Positions 28,984 through 37,200 of a stretch of DNA of 64,000 nt are shown here, in pieces (position 1 is the first letter of the stretch; the number at the start of each line of letters is the position of its first letter). Both the position numbers and the translations under genes were made by a program. The stretch is from Polyangia bacterium (GTDB lineage: Bacteria; Myxococcota_A; Polyangia; Nannocystales; Nannocystaceae). The DNA lies in assembly GCA_030430565.1 (NCBI GenBank), contig JAUIKS010000011.1, forward strand, positions 186,001 through 250,000, read 5' to 3'. The notes under the pieces were generated by a model. That model saw nothing but the letters and a program-made list of their open reading frames with translations. It did not search any database and was not told the origin of the DNA.

Positions 28984-29009
28984 CGCTAGCTCTGAGGTTA
29001 AGACAGGCG

Positions 29010-30089
29010 ATGCTCGAGCGCGGATACACGGAGGGGCAGCACACCACGAGATGGCGGAGCATCGCGCTCGCGCTCGTCATCACGATCGCGGGCTTCCTCG
29101 CCGCCAACGCGCTGCTCGGCCGCTACCTCGACCGAAACGGCCCCAACCTCGGCTACCGCTACGTCGCCTACAAGTGGGCGCTGCTCGGCGAGAGCGAGCC
29201 GGTCGACTGGCTCGTGCTCGGCGACTCCACCGTCAACCAGGGCTTCGACCCCAGGCACCTTGAAGAACAGACCGGGCTGCGCGGGCTCAACCTCGGCACC
29301 ATCGGCAACTTCGGCACCATCGACGATCTGTGGATGCTCGAGGAGTACCTCGAGCGCCACGGCCCGCCGAAGGCGGTCGTGGTGGTGCACACCTACGACG
29401 TCTGGATCCGCCGCTTCCACCGCCCGTTCTTGGGGAGGATCCCGCGCGCGCGCCCGCTGACCCGCGAGACCAAGCGCGCGTTTAAGATCAAGCGTAAAGA
29501 CCGGCGCGAGATCGCGATCAACCGCTACATGCGGCTCTACGCCGAGCGCCGATCGCTGCGCAAGAGCCTCAAGTTCGCGTACCTCGACGCGACCCGCAGC
29601 GAGGAGGAGATGGCCGCGCTGCGCGTCTCGGACCGCGACCTCCCCCTGAGAGACCCGGTGATGACCGAGACCGGCTACGTCGAGATGTGCGGGGCGATCC
29701 CCGAGGTCGTGCGCCGCGACTACCGCGGCCACGTCAAGCACGTCAGCAGCCAAAAGTTTGAGCTCAGCGGCGACAACCGCCGGGCGCTGGAGGCGATGAT
29801 GCGGCTCGCGGACGAGCGCGGCTTCGAGCTCTACATCGCCCCGGGGCCGCTGTACGAGCACCTGCCTAAGAAGCGCGCGTTTAAGCGCTACTACGCGAGC
29901 CTGCAGGCGACGCTGCGCGAGCTCGCGAACCAGCACCCGCGCGCGCACTTCATCGAGGGCCTCAAGACCTTCCCCGAGGAGCAGATGCAGAACGCGGACC
30001 ACATCACCTGCGACGCCGCGCCGATCTACACGGACTGGCTCACGGAGCAGGTGAAGGCGACGCAGCCCGCGTCTGGAGCCCAGCCGTAG
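29010..30089 (+). CDS. membrane-anchored SGNH/GDSL-like protein, MBOAT partner
   Basis: A 359-aa protein with one N-terminal TM (IALALVITIAGFLAANALL) and an extracytoplasmic domain. WLVLGDSTVNQGFDP holds the block I Ser of the GDSx family, GLNLGTIGNFGTIDD the oxyanion Gly region, VVVHTYDVW a later strand, and NADHITCDAAPIYT a DxxH-like C-terminal block. This matches AlgJ/AlgX or DltD-like partners that complete acyl transfer to polysaccharide. It follows the MBOAT gene by 26 bases. The middle (about 150-230) is rich in Arg and Lys. Confidence 0.8.
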   Translation: MLERGYTEGQHTTRWRSIALALVITIAGFLAANALLGRYLDRNGPNLGYRYVAYKWALLGESEPVDWLVLGDSTVNQGFDPRHLEEQTGLRGLNLGTIGNFGTIDDLWMLEEYLERHGPPKAVVVVHTYDVWIRRFHRPFLGRIPRARPLTRETKRAFKIKRKDRREIAINRYMRLYAERRSLRKSLKFAYLDATRSEEEMAALRVSDRDLPLRDPVMTETGYVEMCGAIPEVVRRDYRGHVKHVSSQKFELSGDNRRALEAMMRLADERGFELYIAPGPLYEHLPKKRAFKRYYASLQATLRELANQHPRAHFIEGLKTFPEEQMQNADHITCDAAPIYTDWLTEQVKATQPASGAQP

Positions 30090-30232
30090 CCTGGCCGTCT
30101 ACGGCGTCACCCCGCACGCGCCGACGCTCTCGAGACCGGGGGCGCCTCTCCGATCTCGTAGAACGCCACGCAGACCGCGTCCGGGACCGAGAGCCCGTCA
30201 CAGGAGCCCGGCTCCCCCAGGACCTCGAGGAC

Positions 30233-31444
30233 TCAGCGGCCGCGCTGAACGGGCTCGCCGAAGCCGATCTCCGGCTCCACGCCGACCGGCGAGGTGTCGA
30301 CCTCGGTCTGGCGCTCCGCGCTCTGCAGCGCTCGACCGACCGCGCGCAGCGTGTCCCGCAGCCAGATCGCGCGATCGGCCGGGTCCTGGATCGACTTGCC
30401 GCGGGCGGTCGCCTCGCTCAGGACCTCGCGCGTGCGCAGGCAGCCCTCGATGTCCATGCCCGAGGCGAGCCCGACGATCGCGCCCTCGTAGATCCGGTAG
30501 CAGGCCTCGTAGGACTCCTCGTTGCACAGCGGCGTCGCCACGCGCACGGCGTCGTCGATCGCCGCCTGGATCACGCGCTGCGAGGGCTCCTCGCAGGCGT
30601 TGAGCAGGTCGTCGGGCACGCTCACCACCAGCGCGTCGGTCTCGGGCAGCGTCGGCTCCTCGGGCTCGGCGGTGCGTTTTCCGAAGCTGGTCATCGACTC
30701 GCCGCCGCGCCGCTTGAGCATCGGCTCGAGGTACTCGACCGGGATCGCGAAGTTCACGTTCTGCCCGCCGCTGACGATCATCGAGGCCATCCCGATGACC
30801 TCGCCGTTGCGGTTGAGCAGCGGCCCGCCGCTGGAGCCCTCGGAGATCGGCGCCGAGATCTGCAGCAGCTTGATCTCGTCCTCGCCGCGCACCGAGCTGA
30901 CGAGGCCGTCGGAGACGGTGTGGTCGAGCATCCCGAAGGGGCTGCCGATCGTCAGGACCGGCTCGCCGGGGCGGACGCCGCGGCTGTCCCCGAGCGGCAG
31001 GCTGCGCAGGCGCTCCTGCGGCCCCATCTGCACCTGGACGAGGGCGAGGTCGTGCAGCTCGTCGCTCGCGAGCACGCGCACCACCGGCAGCCGGTGGGTG
31101 TCGTCGATGACGACCTCGGCCGCCTCGGCGCCGGCGATGACGTGGTAGCTGGTCGCGATCACGCCGCGCTCGTCGACCACGAAGCCGCTGCCGTAGCCGC
31201 CGGGGACCTCGATGCGCACGACGCCGGGGGCGCGCTCGGCGACCACGTCAGGGATCGAGAGTTCTTTATTAAGCTGGTGCGAGGCGCAGGCGGGCAGCGC
31301 CGTGGCGAGCAGCGCGAGCGCGAGCGCGACGCGGTGCGCGGACCGGCGCGCGCGGGAGCTCGCGGGGCGGTTGGCCGAGGCGGAGGAAGCGGAGGCGCGA
31401 AGGGAGCGTGCGCGTGAGAGGAGCCCGAGCGTCGAGGAGAGCAT
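30233..31444 (-). CDS. HtrA-like trypsin-fold serine protease, lipoprotein
   Basis: A 403-aa protein; start ATG 31444, a long positively charged N-region, TM and lipobox ALPAC. The S1C protease domain keeps the triad: His in TSYHVIAG (about 98), Asp in ELHDLALV (about 131) and Ser in SEGSSGGPL (about 204). GSPFGMLDHTVSDGLVSS and NFAIPVEYLEPM are the usual DegP/HtrA landmarks. No PDZ domain follows; instead there is a 170-residue helical C-terminal part with four cysteines. The role is likely periplasmic protein quality control or signalling. The missing PDZ means oligomerisation may differ from DegP. Confidence 0.92.
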   Translation of the reverse strand: MLSSTLGLLSRARSLRASASSASANRPASSRARRSAHRVALALALLATALPACASHQLNKELSIPDVVAERAPGVVRIEVPGGYGSGFVVDERGVIATSYHVIAGAEAAEVVIDDTHRLPVVRVLASDELHDLALVQVQMGPQERLRSLPLGDSRGVRPGEPVLTIGSPFGMLDHTVSDGLVSSVRGEDEIKLLQISAPISEGSSGGPLLNRNGEVIGMASMIVSGGQNVNFAIPVEYLEPMLKRRGGESMTSFGKRTAEPEEPTLPETDALVVSVPDDLLNACEEPSQRVIQAAIDDAVRVATPLCNEESYEACYRIYEGAIVGLASGMDIEGCLRTREVLSEATARGKSIQDPADRAIWLRDTLRAVGRALQSAERQTEVDTSPVGVEPEIGFGEPVQRGR

Positions 31445-31648
31445 CGACCCCGTTAGACGTGAGCGTCCCGACGAAGTTCCCGCGCCGCCCGACGAAAACG
31501 TGATTTTTTCCCCGCCGCGAGGCCCCGTGTCCGCGCGTGTCCTGGCTTTCCGCACACCGAGTTGCGCGCCCCCGCGCGACCTAACCGCAAAGACAGACGG
31601 TGACAGGCGGTGACAGGCGCGCGCGGACCGGGCGGCCGGCGCCCGCGG

Positions 31649-32866
31649 CTACTCCTGCGCGCGCGACTTGCAGCGATCCTGTCCGGGTGGACAGGCGAAG
31701 CGGACGTGGATGTGGTCGTCGTGACCGGCGACGTGCTGGATCATCGGCGCGCCCTCGCCGGTGCGGCGCGGGTACTCCATCCACGGCTCGAGCGCGGCCT
31801 CGGTCACGCCCTGCGCGCGCGCGTACTCGTGCAGCAGCTTCTGCAGCCCGCGGTCGATGAAGATGACCTCGACCGCGCCGGTCCCGACGAAGGTCTGGAG
31901 CAGCGCCCAGGTCTCGCCGGGGTCGAGGTTCTGGGCGTTCATCTTGCGCCAGTTGAGCTCCTCTTTCCCATCCCACTTCTGGATGTAGCCGATGTCGACG
32001 TCGCGGCCCGACTGGTGGGTGCTGTGCGGCTTGAGCCGCCCGCCGCCGCGCTGCGACATGTTGCCGACGAGCACCTTCTGCGCGCCGGGTCGCTTGGCCC
32101 AGCGACGCAGCGCGAGGTCCATGACGGCGATGGTCTCGGCGATCGCGAAGGTTTTCCAGGGGGTCGCCTTGGGGATACGACCAGGTCCTTCGACCATGGG
32201 GATCCCGCCGGGGTCAGAGATCGAGCCGGCGCCGGCGTAGTCGACCGACTCGCCGCCCTCGCCGGGCGCGCCCTCGCCCTTGTAGACCACGACCTTGGTG
32301 CCGGGCGGCAGCTCGCGCTCGGGGTCGACGCCGGGGTTCAGCGCCTGGATCTCGTGGTGGTAGATCTTGAACAGGTTGGCGACGCGGACCAGCGAGCCGC
32401 CGAAGCGCACCGTGTACTTGACGGTCTTCGGCAGCTCCAGCTGCTCGGCCCAGTCCTCGGTCTGCTCGGGCGGCGTGAAGGATTTGGAGAACTCGGTCTC
32501 AATCGCGGCTTCGCCACCATCCTCGCCGTCGCCACCGCCGTCGCCACCGCCGTCGTCCTCGCCCTCGTCTTCACCGGGCTCCGCGTCGGCCTCGGCCTCG
32601 GGTGATTCCGAGCTGTCCGCGAGCGCATATTGCGAGTCGGGCGGCGGCTCGTCGCCCGGCTCGGCCCCGTCCTGGCCGACCGCGGCGACGGGCGGGGCCG
32701 CGAGCCCGCTCGCTACGCCCCCGGCCGGTCGCGCGTAGCAGCGGATCGCGCCGACGAAGCTCCAGCCCATGACGGCCATCAACATCAGCACGGCGCCGAG
32801 GGGGACGCCGCCGGCCGCCGGCGCCGGCGCCTGCTGAGGAAAGGTCTGCTGCGTCTCGACGGACAT
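31649..32866 (-). CDS. LysM-containing MepA-type (M74) murein endopeptidase
   Basis: A 405-aa protein from ATG 32866. One N-terminal TM (VPLGAVLMLMAVMGWSFVGAI), a Glu/Asp/Gly-rich linker, a LysM-like segment (KYTVRFGGSLVRVANLFKIYHHEIQALNP) and a C-terminal LAS-type metallopeptidase. Metal-site residues are in LKPHSTHQSGRDVDIGY and GHDDHIHVRF, and CPPGQDRC matches the MepA C-terminus. MepA-type enzymes cut D-Ala-mDAP cross-links in peptidoglycan without beta-lactam sensitivity. LysM would tether it to the wall. It is larger than typical MepA (about 270 aa) because of the linker and LysM. Confidence 0.9.
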   Translation of the reverse strand: MSVETQQTFPQQAPAPAAGGVPLGAVLMLMAVMGWSFVGAIRCYARPAGGVASGLAAPPVAAVGQDGAEPGDEPPPDSQYALADSSESPEAEADAEPGEDEGEDDGGGDGGGDGEDGGEAAIETEFSKSFTPPEQTEDWAEQLELPKTVKYTVRFGGSLVRVANLFKIYHHEIQALNPGVDPERELPPGTKVVVYKGEGAPGEGGESVDYAGAGSISDPGGIPMVEGPGRIPKATPWKTFAIAETIAVMDLALRRWAKRPGAQKVLVGNMSQRGGGRLKPHSTHQSGRDVDIGYIQKWDGKEELNWRKMNAQNLDPGETWALLQTFVGTGAVEVIFIDRGLQKLLHEYARAQGVTEAALEPWMEYPRRTGEGAPMIQHVAGHDDHIHVRFACPPGQDRCKSRAQE

Positions 32867-33213
32867 AGCGATCGTCGCGTGGGCCGATCGAGCCCCGCGG
32901 ATGGGGATAGTCCTCGGCGCGCAGCGGTGACGCAAGTTTGTGCAGAATCGCCAGGCGACGACCGCGCTCAAGGGCTGGGAACGCCGTTCTTGACCGTGCG
33001 GCGCGCGCGTTCGGTCGCGCGGCGCGGCTCCGTGAACGCGCCGCGTGCGACCGCCGGCGGCGCGTGATCAGCTCTCGTCGCCACCAGAACCTTGGGACAT
33101 CCAAGCCGCGACGCGACGCGACGCGACCGCCAGTGCGCGCGCCTACGCGCGGCGCGGACGGCAGCGCGCGCGACCGCAGCGCCCGCGGCGATGGCTATAT
33201 ACTCGATACCTGT
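32867..33213. other. divergent promoter region without a gene
   Basis: A 347-base spacer between mepA-like and the MoxR gene. Only a (GCGAC)x4 run at 33108-33127 and the TATACT box at 33198-33203 stand out. Confidence 0.5.
33198..33203 (+). promoter_or_regulatory. -10 box TATACT, leaderless pattern
   Basis: Ends 10 bases before the ATG at 33214; one of the best consensus matches in the window. It would drive the MoxR gene and probably the next gene 42 bases downstream. Confidence 0.5.
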
Positions 33214-34179
33214 ATGGGCAAGGATCCTCGCGCCCCGGAGTTCCGTATCCTCGACCCGAAGCGTGACCCCGCGCAGAACCACGCCCTGCTGCGCGCGCGC
33301 GTGATCCCGGAGGCGCTCGGGAGCCACGTCTCCTCGGCGCTCGAGTACCTGCCCTCCGAGGAGCTCGTCGACTGCATCAACACCGCGCTCGCGGTCGGCT
33401 CGCCGCTGCTGATCACGGGCGAGCCGGGCACCGGCAAGACCCAGGCCGCGTTCTTCACGGCGCTCAAGCTCGGCCTGGGCGCGCCGCTCAAGCTCGACGT
33501 CAACTCCGAGACCACGGTCCACGACCTGTTCTACCGCTTCGACCGCGTCGCCTACTTCCACGACGCCCAGCGCGGGCGCGCGGCCGGGGGCGCCGAGCTG
33601 TCCAAGGAGCGCTACGTGAGCGAGGGCCCGCTGTGGGAGGCCTTTGACCGCTCGCGCGCCGGCGAGAATTCGATCGTGCTGCTGGACGAGATCGACAAGG
33701 CGCCGCGCGACTTCCCCAATGACCTGCTCAACGCGCTCGACCAGCACAGCTTCACGATCACGGAGCTCGATCATCGCGAGATCCGCGGCGACCCGCGCCG
33801 GCCGCCGCTGGTCGTGATCACGAGCAACAGCGAGAAGCGCCTGCCCGAGCCGCTGCTGCGGCGCTGCATCTACCACTACATCCCCTTCGACGAGGACCAG
33901 GTGCGCGCCATCGTCGAGCACCGCTGCGGCGGCTTCCCGGCGCTCGACGAGGCCACCCGGGCCGCCGCGCTCGCGCGCTTCCTCGAGCTGCGCGCGCTCC
34001 CGCTTCGCAAGAAGCCGGCGACCGGCGAGCTGCTGGTGTGGCTGACGGTGCTGAGCGCCCGGGGCGGCGCGAGCGCGCAGCACCTGCTGCGCGCGCCGCT
34101 CGACCAGCTGCCGGCGCTGTTCTGTCTGCTCAAGGATCGCGACGACCTCGCGCGCGCCGCCGGCCGCGGGTCCGTGTAG
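33214..34179 (+). CDS. MoxR-type AAA+ ATPase of a ternary conflict-type system
   Basis: A 321-aa single AAA+ module. Walker A is GEPGTGKT (about 69), followed by KLDVNSETTVHDLFYRFD; Walker B is SIVLLDEIDKAP (about 155), sensor I VVITSNSEKRLPEPLLRRC, which also has the Arg finger. A C-terminal helical lid follows. MoxR ATPases work with vWA-domain partners to remodel target proteins. The next gene encodes a degenerate vWA-like region and the one after it a CHAT peptidase, so this is probably the motor of a three-part system. Confidence 0.93.
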   Translation: MGKDPRAPEFRILDPKRDPAQNHALLRARVIPEALGSHVSSALEYLPSEELVDCINTALAVGSPLLITGEPGTGKTQAAFFTALKLGLGAPLKLDVNSETTVHDLFYRFDRVAYFHDAQRGRAAGGAELSKERYVSEGPLWEAFDRSRAGENSIVLLDEIDKAPRDFPNDLLNALDQHSFTITELDHREIRGDPRRPPLVVITSNSEKRLPEPLLRRCIYHYIPFDEDQVRAIVEHRCGGFPALDEATRAAALARFLELRALPLRKKPATGELLVWLTVLSARGGASAQHLLRAPLDQLPALFCLLKDRDDLARAAGRGSV

Positions 34180-34221
34180 AAAACGTCATGTCTCTTCAAT
34201 CATATTGAGAACTCGCCGACG

Positions 34222-37200
34222 ATGCGCGCGCCGATCGACATCCTGGTCGAGCTGCTCGACCAACGCGGCGTCCGCGTCGAGGTCGAGGAGTACCTGCGCC
34301 TGCACGCCGCGCTGCAGCGCGGCGAGGACTGGACGGCCCAGCGCCTGCAGCACGTCATCGTCGGGATCTTGGCGACGAGCCCGGCGATGGCGCGGACGAT
34401 CCGCGAGGCCGTGGGCGCTGCGCTGCGCGAGCTCGAGACGCAGACCGAGACCGGGGCCCCCCCCGAGCCTGAGCGCGCGCGGACGAAGGGGCCACGCGGC
34501 GGCGGGCTCCGGCTCGTCGTCGCGGTCGGGGTCGTCGTCGTCGCGCTGGCCGTCGCGGCCGTGATCGTGCTCCCGCTGCTGCTGCGCTCGAGCGGCGGCG
34601 ACGACGAGGACGGCACGAGCGACGCGAGCGCGACCGGCGAGCCCGGTGAGGATCGCTACGACGAATCCGACGAGGACGCCGACGAAGACGACGAAGACGA
34701 CGATGGAGACGACGATGGAGACTCTGGACTCGATGAGGCGCTCGAGCCCACGGGCGAAGCGGACGACCAGGAGTGCGACGGCGCGGAGCAGCTCGAGCGT
34801 GAGCTCGCGGCCCAGCGCGCGTTTGAGTCCGAGTATGACGCGCGGCGCGAGGCCGCCGATGCGGCGGCGGCGGAGCCCGAGGGTCCGCGCACGCGCGGCG
34901 TCTCGGTGCCCCAGTACGTGTACGTGACGCCCGCCGGTCTCCGGCTCCCGCTGCTGCTCGGCCTCGGCGCGCTCGGCCTCGGCGCGCTCGGCCTGCTCGT
35001 GTTCTTCGGCGCGCGGGCGCGCTCTCGTCGCGAGCCGCCCGACCTCGAGGCCGCCGCGCTCGGGCCGACGCAGCCCGTCGCCAGCGGCCCGTCGCTGTTC
35101 TGGCTGCAGCCGAGCGAGCCGCCGCGGAGCCGCGCGCTGCTGCTGGCGCACGCGGAGCGCGACGCGATCACCTGGGGCCTCGGACACTTCTCGTCCGGCG
35201 CGGCGCGCAGCCGTCTGCTCGACGCCGACGCGACGGTCCGGGCCTCGATCGACAACGGCGGCTTCCCGAGCCTGCGCTACGCGGCCCGCCGCTCGCTGCG
35301 GCGCGTGTGGGTGTGGCACGACGCGACGGTCGAGGGCCAGGTGATCCGGCGCTTGATCAACGAGCTCGAGGGCCTCGCCCACAGCCACGGCTTAGAGCTG
35401 GAGCTCGCGCACTTCTGGGGCACGCCGGACCAGCTCGAGGATCGCCACGGGCAGTCGCTGCGCCTCGACGAGCTCGAGGAGGAGCGCGACGAGAGCATCG
35501 TCTGCGTGCTGACCGACGGCCGCGCGCTGCTCGAGCGCTGGGAGTGGCGCGCCGCCGACGGCCGCGATCGTCGACCCGAGCTGCGCGCGCTGCTGCGGCG
35601 CATGGCCTCGTGGCACCGGCTCGCGTTCTTCCATCACGGCGCGGCCCGACAGCGTCGCGCGCTGGACGAGCTCTTGTCGGACCACGGGCTGCGGTGCTTC
35701 GCGCTGGGCGAGCTGGCGCGCTTCGTCGAGCGCGAGGGCGAGCGCCGCGACAACATGGCCGAAGGAGCCGATCACCCGGGGCCGATCTGGCGCTGGGCGG
35801 CCTGCTGCGCGCTCTACCCGCTGCCGGTCTCGGAGCTCGACGCGCTCGCGCTGCGCGCCGCGCTCGAGCTGCCGGTCTCGGCCTACGGCGTGACGAGCCT
35901 GCGCGCGCGCTCGATCACCACGGCGGGGATTCAGTTCGCGCCCGAGGAGCGCGCGCGCCTGATCACGCGGCTCACCAAGAGCGACGGGTCGACCGCCCCG
36001 AGCGACACGCCGCCGACGCTGCTGCGGGAGGCGCTGGCGTTTTGGCGGGCGCGCACCGTCGCGGGCGCGCCCGACTGGGCCACGGACGCGACCGGACGCG
36101 GGATCCACCGCCGCCTCGTCGTCGCGCAGCTCGACCTCTGGACCGACCCGGAGCGCGCGCTGCAGGAGTTCGCGCGACTGCGCGCGAGCCCGCACTTTGA
36201 CGCCACCCGCGACGAGCTCGCGCGCGCGCGGCCGCGGGTCGAGGGCGACGCGCCGCCGGTGACGGGGCCGATGATCGAGCTCCCGTTCTCCGCGGCGCGC
36301 CTGCAGCCCGGCGATCGAGCGCGCCTGCACAGCCTTGGGATGCGCGCGCTGCCAGCGGGCGACCTGGTTAAAGCGACAGGTGTCCGCGTTCGCCCGCCCG
36401 TGCTCGCGCGCCCGTGGCTGGCGGTGAGCTCGATCTTCTCGCTCGCGCTGGGGCTCGCCGCGCTGCTCTCGCCGCCCGCGACGCGGCAGCTCGACGACAT
36501 CGCGTTCCCGGAGCGCTCGGCGTTCCGCGTGCACGAGGGTCGCCTCGAGCTGCTCGCCGGGGGCGAGTGGAGCGCGCTGACCTACGACGACGCGAGCGCG
36601 CTCGGCGAGGAGCTCGTCGCGCTCGAGCGAGACGGGAGCCACGCGAAGTCGCTGGAGTGCGTCGTCGAGCTCGGCGAGCTCGGTGAGCTGCGGCGCTGCG
36701 GGACGACCCCGCGCGAGCGCGAGCTTGAGGAGTTCGGCCGCAGCCGCGCGGTCGCGGTCCTCGACGCGTCGCGCGAGGATCGGGCGGCGCGACAATTCGC
36801 CGACCGCCTGCTCGACGACGATGTGGTCGACGCGGTGTGGATCGGCGCGTGGCCGGCGTGGCTGCGCGAGCCCGACGAGAGCGCCTTGACCGAGGCCCTC
36901 GGCGCGGCCTCTCCCTCGGCCCCGGTCGCCGAGTATTTTCAGAATAAAGGGCTCTCGCACGCGCAGCTGTGGGTGTTCAGCGACGACCCCGAGTTCTTGC
37001 TGGCGGCGGCCCGGCGCGCGGAGACGGAGGACCTGCTCGATACGCCAGCCGCGCTGTCGGCCCTCGAGGAGGTATCGAGGACGCGCCCGACGAGACCTGG
37101 CGTCACGAGCATGTCGACGCTGATCTCGGACTGCGCGCCCTTGGACGTGTGGGCCGAGCGCGACGGCGCGGCGCTCGTGCTCCACGGGCAGCTGCGCGGC

